Shown here: piece after piece, positions 55,401 through 63,151 of the stretch
Position numbering within the stretch: position 1 is the first letter of the stretch
Layout: the number at the start of each line of letters is the position of its first letter
Assembly (NCBI GenBank): GCA_938007935.1
Contig: CALLMD010000004.1
Span: 1 to 64,000 of the forward strand
Direction: 5' to 3'
From: an uncultured Hellea sp.
GTDB lineage: Bacteria; Pseudomonadota; Alphaproteobacteria; Caulobacterales; Maricaulaceae
DNA: 64,000 nt
The notes under the pieces: model-generated
Databases searched by the model: none
The model's input: only the letters and a program-made list of their open reading frames with translations
Told to the model about the DNA's origin: nothing
Program-made: the position numbers and the translations under genes

Positions 55401-55863
55401 GTCTAGGCATCATGTTCCCTTTGGATGCAGATCGCATAGGAATTTCAGTTTGCAGTCGGGGGATAGTTTCAATCTTAGCACCATTTTCATCGGTCACTAA
55501 AACATCTGTAGCTTCAAAAAGAATAGTATTGGACGCTGACAGCCAGCTTAAACTCATATCTCCAATTTGGGCATCAGAGCCATTAAAGGCTTGAGAAAAC
55601 CACATTTGTGCATTTGGTTTAAGACCAGTAATGTCGACTGACTGGCGCGCCATTAAGCTATTAAGGGCACCAAACCACAGACAAGCAACACCTAGAACAA
55701 TAGCTGTCAATTCTCCTGATAGTCTGAATAGTCTATAGGCAATGAACTGCGGGAATTTCTGCCATTGAATTTTCGTTGTTGTTTCATCGTCCACAGTCTT
55801 AGGCGAGAGCGCTTTAAAAAAACGATCTGTCAACGTCTTGCGATGGCTAACAACTTCAGTCAT
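52414..55863 (-). CDS. AsmA/YhdP-like envelope protein
   Basis: A 1149-residue protein with one N-terminal membrane helix (about 50-70) and a long beta-rich periplasmic part. It has a DUF3971-like middle (FAKGARDWIERSVLKASLKN) and an AsmA-like C-terminus (LIRAPILAQMLSIGSLTGMV; IRNARVSGPALGMTGDGEIR; DIPVLGSILVGKKGEGIFAL). YhdP, TamB and relatives form bridge-like tubes that move phospholipid between the membranes, so such a role is likely. It ends with a basic tail and converges with tyrS. Confidence 0.88.
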   Translation of the reverse strand: MTEVVSHRKTLTDRFFKALSPKTVDDETTTKIQWQKFPQFIAYRLFRLSGELTAIVLGVACLWFGALNSLMARQSVDITGLKPNAQMWFSQAFNGSDAQIGDMSLSWLSASNTILFEATDVLVTDENGAKIETIPRLQTEIPMRSASKGNMMPRRVIIDGGTVTWLRSNSGNVVAGLGAPNTVGKLGPVWRGASQTNQRADMSEVETVTITNATAYIIDDSDGLELTLRDTDIDFSQTIEGVEIDLTSNLQKEAVNIPLKLKFKTSSDLKDYTVDITTSGLNPSFFSPKRGRYSGLKGFDTALDIKANLEVDRELGLQIADVDIKAGQGRVKFGEFETDFDGANLAALLSAESQDMEITSIGLNSNKVSFSGAGTLSELGAMTDGNINSSPIFDLAFENVRIDRTPSLPAPFNFPNMDLSGRLDLDARRLELDRLRVNLGHYEYDLAGSLVQNEDGDWNNITLKGRANGVLTPNDLLSIWPVNFAKGARDWIERSVLKASLKNLVFDAVFDEDALRSGIPQNEDLTLTFDITDADVKYISTMTPYTNVAGKGILRGNSARFDAVGGNIGNLSLTQAVADIPRLQPKGGDLNISLNGNGTTADMLALIDQKPFEYPSQFGVVPTSFGGMGEIDMIIKRPLLVYFDRDRIEYSVSGKFTDVTAPIGLGSNKMKNGHVTVTADKNGMTIKGPVDIGPWKTDLNWRKKFDFGKTPTRYQVIGNMDRDTLDGFGIGFREYFEGDIAIKLDALGNGLDLTSAEISADLTNTAIQFGDYWGKSKGSPGAFKGQLRRQIDGAIQFEKMNINAPGLDIAGRVAFAENFKLVEMDLSTTKVLGLIDAAVKMKPDELNEKLSVFVTGDYLDISDFVSNALSSGQGGVDVPILLTAALKKLALKENYIVEDANVLFSHNGVGITNARLAATTNRGPLKLQMRSYEKGQSRKIDVSIPDASVAANAFLGLESIEGGHLQIAAELPPIGQSGALMGVAEIDKFKLIRAPILAQMLSIGSLTGMVDTLSGEGLSFNTFYVPFVYREGEVNIRNARVSGPALGMTGDGEIRFKDRLVDIDGTLVPAYTANSLLGDIPVLGSILVGKKGEGIFALSYTVQGEFDQAQVAVNPLSALTPGFLRGIFKPKREKLPEDVMADIRAVSPN

Positions 55864-55954
55864 AGAATATGTGCTGCATAGGCGATGAAATCTTAAAAAT
55901 CCCTATCAACATGCACAAATTACTGATGTTTAACGATTAGCTAGCAGGACACTT

Positions 55955-56428
55955 ATGACACTTTCAATCGGCGACAAAGCACCAAACTTTTCCATGCCTT
56001 CAGATGGCGGAGGCAGCGTGTCCTTATCTGACTATAAGGGACGGTTTCTTGTTCTTTATTTTTACCCAAAGGATGACACGCCAGGTTGTACGAAAGAGGC
56101 CATAGGATTCAGTGAAAGCAAAGCTGATTTTAACAAGCTAGGTGCTGATATATTGGGTATTTCAAAGGATACCGCCGCAAAGCATGACAAATTCATCGCC
56201 AAGCACGAACTTACGATCCGCTTGGGATCGGACGAAGATGGCAAAATGATAGAAAATTACGGCGTCTGGGTTGAGAAAAACATGTACGGTAAAAAATATA
56301 TGGGCATTGAGCGTGCGACATATCTCATTGGGCCTGATGGTAAAATTCTAAAAATTTGGCGAAAAGTCCGTGTAAAAGAACATGTCCAGACAGTCCTAGA
56401 TGCATTGAAGCAGCACGCTACAACTTAA
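55955..56428 (+). CDS. bcp: Peroxiredoxin Bcp (PrxQ family), 1-Cys form
   Basis: Thiol peroxidase that removes peroxides. The 157-residue protein has IGDKAPNFSMPSDGGG, VLYFYPKDDTPGCTKEAIGF with the peroxidatic Cys, and FIAKHELTIRLGSDEDGK. The resolving Cys five residues later, seen in E. coli Bcp, is Ile here, so the enzyme should act as a 1-Cys form or use an outside thiol. Its TAA overlaps the DUF455 start as TAATG. Confidence 0.94.
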   Translation: MTLSIGDKAPNFSMPSDGGGSVSLSDYKGRFLVLYFYPKDDTPGCTKEAIGFSESKADFNKLGADILGISKDTAAKHDKFIAKHELTIRLGSDEDGKMIENYGVWVEKNMYGKKYMGIERATYLIGPDGKILKIWRKVRVKEHVQTVLDALKQHATT

Positions 56429-57228
56429 TGGGCGCCACTGAAAACGCCTTAAATGTATTAAAGGCAGATAGCGTTGCTAAAAAAGTGGGCGCTGCCAACT
56501 ACCTTGCACAGCAATGGGAAGAGAATAAAGATATTGGAACACCCATCACGGCTCCCCCAGATCATCCAGGACGTCCTGCACAGCCAAAACTTGTGTCTCC
56601 ATCTAACGTTCCTCGGCGCAGATTAGGCTCCAACGCGGGGCGCGCCGCCCTATTACATGCGGTTGCACATATTGAGTTTAACGCCATTGATTTGGCCGCA
56701 GACATGATCCTTCGATTTGCGCATCATGCTAAAATTGAAGAGTCTTCCCGCATATCGTTTATCGCGGATTGGATTTCAGTGTGCCATGATGAGGCTCGCC
56801 ACTTCATGTTGATCGAAACCCGCCTTAGAGCATTGGGCATAAAATATGGAGATTTGAGTGCGCATAACGGACTATGGGAAGCCGCCCTTAAGACAAAAGA
56901 TAATTTCGCAGCGCGTATGGCCATTGCGCCGATGGTTCTTGAAGCGCGGGGGTTGGATGTTACCCCCGACATGATTGAAAAATTGAATAAAGTCGGGGAC
57001 TTAGAAAGTGCTGATATTCTTAAAACTATCTATAATGATGAAATCAATCATGTCGCCATCGGCGCCAAATGGTTTCTTAAATTAGCCGAATCTAAGTCCA
57101 GAAGTGCTGAGAGTTATTTTCAAAGTCTTGTTAAAGAATATTACAAAGGCCAGCTAAAACCACCTTTTAACGTCCAAGCACGAACATTAGCAGGCCTAAA
57201 ACAGGGCTTCTACATGCCTTTAGCATGA
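56428..57228 (+). CDS. DUF455 ferritin-like protein
   Basis: The start is placed at ATG 56428, overlapping the bcp stop as TAATG; a frame opening at 56356 lies inside bcp. The 266-residue helical protein has LHAVAHIEFNAIDLAADMIL, DWISVCHDEARHFMLIETRL and YNDEINHVAIGAKWF, with Glu/His residues placed as in di-iron ferritin-like carboxylate proteins. DUF455 function is not established. Coupling to a peroxidase suggests a link to oxidative stress. Confidence 0.88.
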   Translation: MGATENALNVLKADSVAKKVGAANYLAQQWEENKDIGTPITAPPDHPGRPAQPKLVSPSNVPRRRLGSNAGRAALLHAVAHIEFNAIDLAADMILRFAHHAKIEESSRISFIADWISVCHDEARHFMLIETRLRALGIKYGDLSAHNGLWEAALKTKDNFAARMAIAPMVLEARGLDVTPDMIEKLNKVGDLESADILKTIYNDEINHVAIGAKWFLKLAESKSRSAESYFQSLVKEYYKGQLKPPFNVQARTLAGLKQGFYMPLA

Positions 57229-57345
57229 AATTATGGACACATTTTCAGTTATTAGGAGAAAATAAGTAAAAAATGCCTAATTTAACTTGAATCTTTTATT
57301 AAGTTTATGGTGTAAGGCAACAACAATATTATCGGACGGGGATCC

Positions 57346-58563
57346 ATGATAAACGACGTTTTTGGGGAATTGCGCAAGCAAATCCTCCAGCATTTCCCAG
57401 AACGCCAACTATATCTGCGTTCCGGCGGCGAAGTTAAATACTACGTCTTTGGGACAAAGACACAGATGGCTATAGTCGGCGGCGCGTCCGTCATTGCTTT
57501 GTGGTGTGTTTTCACAATGTTTAATCTGCTATGGGGACATAACCCCATGCGGGCACCGTCAAAAGAGATCAAACGAGTCGAGGCAAAATATGAGCGCCTT
57601 CTCGCAGATGCTCAGGCCAAAGAGAACAATGCGCGACTCATGCTAACAGAGCAACGTCAAAACTTCGAACAAATGGCCAAGAACTTCGAAGAAAAACACC
57701 AGACAATCTCTCAAATTTTAAAAACAGGGCCAGCGACAACATTATCACCAAATCTTGAGACTACGAAATATGCAGGAAGCCGTGTTCTGATGGCTCCAAC
57801 CATTCGCGATAATATTCCTCGAACCGCCCGTAAAACTCTAGTTCAAAAGGCTAGCCTTGATCTTGGGATGGAATTCGACAGATCATTGAATAACTTGGAT
57901 GATACCCAAAACGCCTTTCTTGTCTCTGCCGAAATAGACACTCTCGATAGAATTGAACGCAATAGAGCAATCATCAATTCTACGGAACTCAAAGTTGATA
58001 CGGTTCTAAAAGAGAGTCCTTTCGGCAAAGGCGGCCTCTTTGTTGACCTTGGGGATGAAGTAGATGTTCCGAGTGAAGGAAGTTTTGGATCTAGAGTCGC
58101 CAGTATCAAAGCTCGAGTCGCTGAGGCTGAAGCTTTGGACAATGCTTTGCTATCCGTTCCTTTCGGTCACCCAGTCGGTGTTGAAACTTACAGAACAAGT
58201 TCTTATGGGCTACGTAAAGATCCTTTCACAAAGCGCCCAACCTTCCATGAAGGCCTAGATTTTGGTGGCCAACGCCAAACACCGATTGTTGCAACAGCTG
58301 ATGGTAAAGTTATTTTTGCAGGTAGAAATGGGGGCTATGGTCGTTCTGTGGAAATTGATCATGGACATGGATTTGTCACGCGTTATGGGCATTTGCACAA
58401 ACTCAACGTTAAGCGTGGACAAGTTGTAAAAAAAGGCGATAAGATTGGCGGGATGGGTTCGACTGGACGTAGCACCGCAACCCACCTTCATTATGAAATA
58501 CATTTTCAGGGTCGTGTCTACGACCCAGACAAGTTTTTAAAGGCAGGACGATATGTTCAGTAA
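57346..58563 (+). CDS. M23 peptidase, partner of bactofilin (LmdC-like)
   Basis: Membrane-anchored peptidoglycan endopeptidase. The 405-residue protein has a short basic cytoplasmic N-terminus (ELRKQILQHFPERQLYLRSG), one membrane helix (about 41-63), a coiled coil (about 72-125), and a LytM/M23 domain with HEGLDFGG (His301, Asp305) and HLHYE (His380, His382), so all zinc and catalytic residues are present. The bactofilin gene overlaps its 3' end by 11 bases. In Hyphomonas such a peptidase binds bactofilin through its cytoplasmic N-terminus and shapes the stalk. Confidence 0.93.
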   Translation: MINDVFGELRKQILQHFPERQLYLRSGGEVKYYVFGTKTQMAIVGGASVIALWCVFTMFNLLWGHNPMRAPSKEIKRVEAKYERLLADAQAKENNARLMLTEQRQNFEQMAKNFEEKHQTISQILKTGPATTLSPNLETTKYAGSRVLMAPTIRDNIPRTARKTLVQKASLDLGMEFDRSLNNLDDTQNAFLVSAEIDTLDRIERNRAIINSTELKVDTVLKESPFGKGGLFVDLGDEVDVPSEGSFGSRVASIKARVAEAEALDNALLSVPFGHPVGVETYRTSSYGLRKDPFTKRPTFHEGLDFGGQRQTPIVATADGKVIFAGRNGGYGRSVEIDHGHGFVTRYGHLHKLNVKRGQVVKKGDKIGGMGSTGRSTATHLHYEIHFQGRVYDPDKFLKAGRYVQ

Positions 58564-58978
58564 AACTAATTCACCGTCAGTTCCTGCTGCGCCGGAATCC
58601 GCACCAAAAAAATCAAGCGGGCCACGCACATCAGCTGGAGCGCCTTCTATTTTAGGTAGTGATTTGCTTATCACAGGCGACATAAAAACGGATGGTGATG
58701 TACAAATTGATGGGCGCCTTGATGGCAATATCAAGGCTGGAAATGTAACGATTGGTGAGCAAGGTGCTGTAAACGGAAAAATTGCAGCTTCAACAGTTCA
58801 TATTCGCGGCAAAGTAACGGGTAAGGTTGATGCAAACTCAGTTGATTTATCAGAAACTGCGAATGTCCAAGCGGATTTGGTCCAAGACCAGTTGATGATT
58901 GCGAATGGTGCCTTCTTTGATGGGAAATGCACACGCAAAACTGGGGCTGCACCGGCCAAGTCTGCAAAGTCAGGCTAA
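58553..58978 (+). CDS. Bactofilin
   Basis: Polymer-forming cytoskeletal protein. The 141-residue product has a Ser/Pro-rich N-terminal tail (SVPAAPESAPKKSSG), then the beta-helix core (residues about 35-120) of short repeats: GDIKTDGDVQIDGRLDGNIK, GNVTIGEQGAVNGKIAAS, VHIRGKVTGKVDANSVDLSE. A basic/Ala-rich tail ends the protein. It overlaps the M23 peptidase gene, so the two are made together and probably act in local wall synthesis or cell shape. Confidence 0.94.
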   Translation: MFSKTNSPSVPAAPESAPKKSSGPRTSAGAPSILGSDLLITGDIKTDGDVQIDGRLDGNIKAGNVTIGEQGAVNGKIAASTVHIRGKVTGKVDANSVDLSETANVQADLVQDQLMIANGAFFDGKCTRKTGAAPAKSAKSG

Positions 58979-58991
58979 AGTTTAACTTAAA

Positions 58992-60099
58992 TTACTTAGA
59001 TGGCTCAAGCCGCGCACTAAGTGCGGCTGCCATAAATTGATCCAAATCACCATCTAGCACGCCTGATGTGTCAGACGTTTCAACATTTGTTCGTAAATCT
59101 TTCACAAGCTGATAAGGCTGCAAGACATATGACCGTATTTGGTGGCCCCAACCAATTTCTGATTTGTTATCGGCAAGCTCTTGTGCCTCGGCTTCACGCT
59201 TTTGCATTTCCGCCTCATAGAGGCGGGAGCGAAGCATATCCCAGGCAAGCGATCTGTTTTTATGTTGTGAGCGATCTGCCTGACATTGCACAACTATGCC
59301 AGTGGGTTCGTGCGTAATGCGGACGGCTGAATCTGTTTTATTGATATGCTGCCCACCAGCGCCCGAGGCTCTATAAGTATCAATTCGGCAATCAGATTCG
59401 TTGATATCAATGTCGATGGTATCATCAATTTCAGGATACACCCAGACTGATGCAAAACTTGTATGCCGCCGCGCACTGGAATCATAAGGTGAAATTCTCA
59501 CAAGCCGATGAACCCCAGACTCTGTCTTTAGCCAGCCAAAGGAATTGTGCCCCTTAACACGGATAGTCGCAGACTTAATGCCGGCTTCATCTCCCGATTG
59601 CTCTTCAAGGACTTCGACCTTTTTACCATGCGCTTGTGCCCAGCGCGTATACATACGTAGCAACATTTCTGCCCAGTCCTGAGCTTCTGTCCCGCCTGCC
59701 CCTGGATGGATTTCCACGTAACAATCATTACCATCTGCCTCGCCGGATAAAAGCGCCTCAAGTTCAGCTTTTCCCGCTTTTTCTTTGACACTTAAAAGCG
59801 CCTTTGCAGCAGCCTCCAAAAGCTCTTGATCATTATCCATTTCAGCAAGTTCAGCGAGTTCAATATTTTCGTCTAAATCCTTCGTCAGCTCTGCAATACT
59901 CTCAAATGAGCTTTCTAGACGAGAGCGTTCCTGCATGAGTTTTTGAGCTTTTTGGGGGTTATCCCAAAAGCTTGGATTTTCGCTTAGAGCATTTAGTTCT
60001 GCAAGACGATGTTCTGCAGGCTCCCAGTCAAAGACGCCTCCTTAGCAGCGCGATTGACTGCTCTATTTCGTCTTTCATTTGTAGAATATCAGCCCGCAT
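58992..60099 (-). CDS. prfB: Peptide chain release factor 2 (programmed frameshift)
   Basis: RF2 ends translation at UGA and UAA. The gene is complete only with a +1 frameshift. The first part (ATG 60099) reads [14 protein letters not shown]... to RRRL then TGA at 60028-60030. After the shift it reads [20 protein letters not shown] and joins the long frame [11 protein letters not shown]. The 368-residue product has the GGQ loop [19 protein letters not shown] and [20 protein letters not shown] at the recognition site (SPF in E. coli; Tyr is seen here). It lies 8 bases after the PBP1A gene. Confidence 0.95.
60027..60042 (-). promoter_or_regulatory. RF2 autoregulatory +1 frameshift site
   Basis: On the minus strand AGGAGG-CGT-CTT-TGA-C is present: an internal Shine-Dalgarno (60037-60042), three bases, then the slippery CUU followed by UGA and C. 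This is the established RF2 frameshift signal; low RF2 favours the +1 slip and so RF2 synthesis. Confidence 0.93.
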
Positions 60100-60107
60100 A
60101 AAATCGT

Positions 60108-63068
60108 TTAATAAAGACCATCATCTAGGTCTTCTTCCTCTTCTGCTGGCGCTTGTTCTGGCTCTTTTTCTGGTTGTGGAGGAACAGGCGATTCTGTTTG
60201 TGTCGGCGTATCTATGGCCGGATTTAGTTCGGGGGTTTCGTTATCTACGGCAACTTTATCGTCATTAGATTGCTGCACAAGGTCTTCTTCAGATGCCCCC
60301 TCTTCGACGACGCCACTCGCTTCATCTTGAATCTCTGATGTCGATTTTTCTTCAGTCGTATCTGTTTCTGTACTTTCTTCAGAGCTTTCTTCCAACATAG
60401 CGCTTTGCTGACCTTCCTCAGTCTCGATAATACTTTCGAGACTCTCTTCCGCGTCATCTCCACCGTCAAAATCATAATTATATGACCCAAAGCTATCTGA
60501 GCCACTACCTACACGGATGTTTGATTTAAGCTCCCCAATACGCGGCTCTGTCCCTGGTCTAAACGCCTCCAAGATAAAGTTTGGCGCGCCAATATAAGAT
60601 GGTTCACCTGTATCTCGGTTGACAGGTGATAGCGTAACGCCCTCAGGAATGCGGAACGGAACTTTCGGTTTGGACTTCAAAGCTTCGCGCATGAAATCCC
60701 TAAATATGGGCGCGGCAGAGGAACTTCCTGTTTCGCGGCCCATTTGTTCTGGATTATCCATCCCTACATAGACACCCGCGACAAGATCAGGTGAGAACCC
60801 CATAAACCAGTTATCAAGGGAGTCATTAGTTGTACCTGTTTTACCCGCCATAGGCCGCCCAAGGACAGCAATTTTGCGGCCTGTACCGTTATCAACCACG
60901 CCTTTAAGCATGAACGTCACTTGATAGGCTGTGACGGGGTCAATCACCACGTCTCTGTCATCTGGTAGCTCTGGCGGAGAATTTCCTAAATACTCATCTT
61001 GCTGACACTCTTCGCAGATTTTATTCTCATGGACGAAAATCGTTTTACCTTGCCCATCTTGAACGCGGTCTAATATTGTCGGAGTTACAGCCTTACCGCC
61101 ATTGACCAGCGTTGAATATGCACTCGCCAATCTTAATAATGTCGTTTCACCTGCGCCAAGCGCCCAAGCCAGTTCAGGTTTGGTCTCATCATAGATTCCG
61201 AAACGGCGGCCATATTCATTTACGGGCATCATGCCGATATCATTGGCCAAGCGTACTGTCATCGCGTTACGCGATTTCTCTAATCCTAGGCGTAATGTAC
61301 TTAAGCCGTAGAACTTACCTGTATTGTAGTTAGAAGGTTTATAAAAGCGTTCACATTCATCTTCTTCCGCAGCTTCACCTTCTCGCTCAAAAGGCTCGCC
61401 GCTCTCCCGTGGAGGCTCAAGCTGTCCATCTTCTTGTACGCCCCGCAGTTCCAAAGCCCCTACTTCATTTTCTTCACATTCAACATCTTGGCGCTCAATC
61501 ACAAAAGGAGCATCAAGCACCTGACTTGATGGTGTGAAACCATTATCCAATGCCGCAGCATAGACAAAAGGCTTAAAGGCTGAGCCCGGTTGGCGTTTCG
61601 CTTGGGTTACACGGTTAAACTGGCTTTGTTCAAAACTATACCCACCAACAAGCGATAAAACGCGGCCCGTATGCGGGTCCATAGCAATAATGCCGCCATT
61701 GACCTTTGGCACTTGCCGCAAATTATATTCAGTTTTAGATTTCGACTTTGGTTTTCTTTGGACCAAAATTATGTCGCCTGTTGAGACCGCGTCGGTCATC
61801 TTTTTTGGTTTCGCGCCAACTTCCCCCTTGGCAAGGGCTTTTGCGGCCCAAGCGATATCAGCAACATTTAGTGTGCCTTTTTTAGCTGCGTTTGCAGCCT
61901 CTTTTGCAAGCTCATCTTCATCTTCATCCGTCCGTGTTTGCTCATCAACAAAACCAAGCTCAGCGACTTTATCGCTTGTTTTCAGCACAAGGGCGACGCG
62001 CCAATCCCCAATATCCTTGGGCGCGTCATATTCAGCAAGACGTTTTTTCCAATCATCAAAACTATCAAAATTAGCAAGCGGGCCACGATAACCATGACGA
62101 CGGTCAAAAGCCTCTAAGCCGTCTCGAAGCGCTTTGCGGGCGGCGAGCTGAAGGCGTGTATCTAATGTCGTACGGATTGAAAGGCCGCCAGAATAAAGTT
62201 CGTCCTTGCCATAAAGCTTGTAAATCTGCTTTCGCGCTTCTTCGACAAAATATTCCGCGGCAAGATATTCATCGCCTTCAAAGCGTTTAGTGACGACAAT
62301 ATCCATCTCTTTTGCCGCCTCAGCCGACCGCTTATCCGCATATTTATCTTCAATCATTCGGTTAAGTACATAATTTCGGCGACTAAGCGCGCGGGCTTTT
62401 TTGTCTGGATCACCGACCTGATAATTACTCGGCGCTTTAGGTAACACGGCAAGATAAGCGATTTGATCAAGGGACAAGTCTTTCATCGGCTTACCAAAAT
62501 AATTCAGTGAAGCTGCGGCAACGCCATATGCACCGCGTCCAAAATAGATTTCATTTAAATAGAGTTCTAAAATTTGGTCTTTATCAAGCGCTTTTTCAAT
62601 ACGGCCCGCAATGACGACTTCGCGCACTTTCCGCGTAACATTTCTCTCATTCCCGACAAGGAAGTTTTTAGCCACTTGCTGCGTTAAGGTGGAGCCACCT
62701 TCAAGACGTTCTTTGCGTAAAACATGCCCGATATTAGCAATCATTGCCCTAGCAAAACCTCTTTCATCAAACCCGTTATGTTCGTAAAAACGCTTATCCT
62801 CAGCCGCAACAAAAGCATGTTGCAATTGCTTAGGCACCGTTTCGATAGGAACGAAGACGCGAGCTTCAGTTCTAAATTCTGAAATAAGTTTGCCATCACC
62901 TGCATGAACGCGAGACATGACCGGCGGGCGATATTCCGCCAAAGTTTCCACGCTGGGAAGGTCTTTCGTCGCCTTTACGACGAAAACAAATAAAGCCACG
63001 AGCAGGATGAGACCCAAAACGCCGCCAATGGCTAAGAGCCATTTAAATATGTTCCAAAAAGATTTCAT
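60108..63068 (-). CDS. mrcA: Penicillin-binding protein 1A
   Basis: Bifunctional peptidoglycan synthase. The 986-residue protein has an N-terminal membrane helix (about 10-33), a transglycosylase domain with AAEDKRFYEHNGFDERG and GGSTLTQQVAKNFLVGNERN, LYLNEIYFGRGAYGV, and a transpeptidase domain with RQPGSAFKPFVYAAAL (Ser nucleophile), KSRNAMTV and AGKTGTTNDSLDNW. The last 140 residues are very acidic and Pro/Ser-rich (EESLESIIETEEGQQ) and are not catalytic. It lies between the amidase and prfB, as in many alphaproteobacteria. Confidence 0.96.
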   Translation of the reverse strand: MKSFWNIFKWLLAIGGVLGLILLVALFVFVVKATKDLPSVETLAEYRPPVMSRVHAGDGKLISEFRTEARVFVPIETVPKQLQHAFVAAEDKRFYEHNGFDERGFARAMIANIGHVLRKERLEGGSTLTQQVAKNFLVGNERNVTRKVREVVIAGRIEKALDKDQILELYLNEIYFGRGAYGVAAASLNYFGKPMKDLSLDQIAYLAVLPKAPSNYQVGDPDKKARALSRRNYVLNRMIEDKYADKRSAEAAKEMDIVVTKRFEGDEYLAAEYFVEEARKQIYKLYGKDELYSGGLSIRTTLDTRLQLAARKALRDGLEAFDRRHGYRGPLANFDSFDDWKKRLAEYDAPKDIGDWRVALVLKTSDKVAELGFVDEQTRTDEDEDELAKEAANAAKKGTLNVADIAWAAKALAKGEVGAKPKKMTDAVSTGDIILVQRKPKSKSKTEYNLRQVPKVNGGIIAMDPHTGRVLSLVGGYSFEQSQFNRVTQAKRQPGSAFKPFVYAAALDNGFTPSSQVLDAPFVIERQDVECEENEVGALELRGVQEDGQLEPPRESGEPFEREGEAAEEDECERFYKPSNYNTGKFYGLSTLRLGLEKSRNAMTVRLANDIGMMPVNEYGRRFGIYDETKPELAWALGAGETTLLRLASAYSTLVNGGKAVTPTILDRVQDGQGKTIFVHENKICEECQQDEYLGNSPPELPDDRDVVIDPVTAYQVTFMLKGVVDNGTGRKIAVLGRPMAGKTGTTNDSLDNWFMGFSPDLVAGVYVGMDNPEQMGRETGSSSAAPIFRDFMREALKSKPKVPFRIPEGVTLSPVNRDTGEPSYIGAPNFILEAFRPGTEPRIGELKSNIRVGSGSDSFGSYNYDFDGGDDAEESLESIIETEEGQQSAMLEESSEESTETDTTEEKSTSEIQDEASGVVEEGASEEDLVQQSNDDKVAVDNETPELNPAIDTPTQTESPVPPQPEKEPEQAPAEEEEDLDDGLY

Positions 63069-63151
63069 CGTAACGTGCGGACGTGTCCTAGATATTTATG
63101 GCCTAATTAAGGTCAGTTCTGCCCTGATTCTGTCTTGGATGAACAGGGGCC

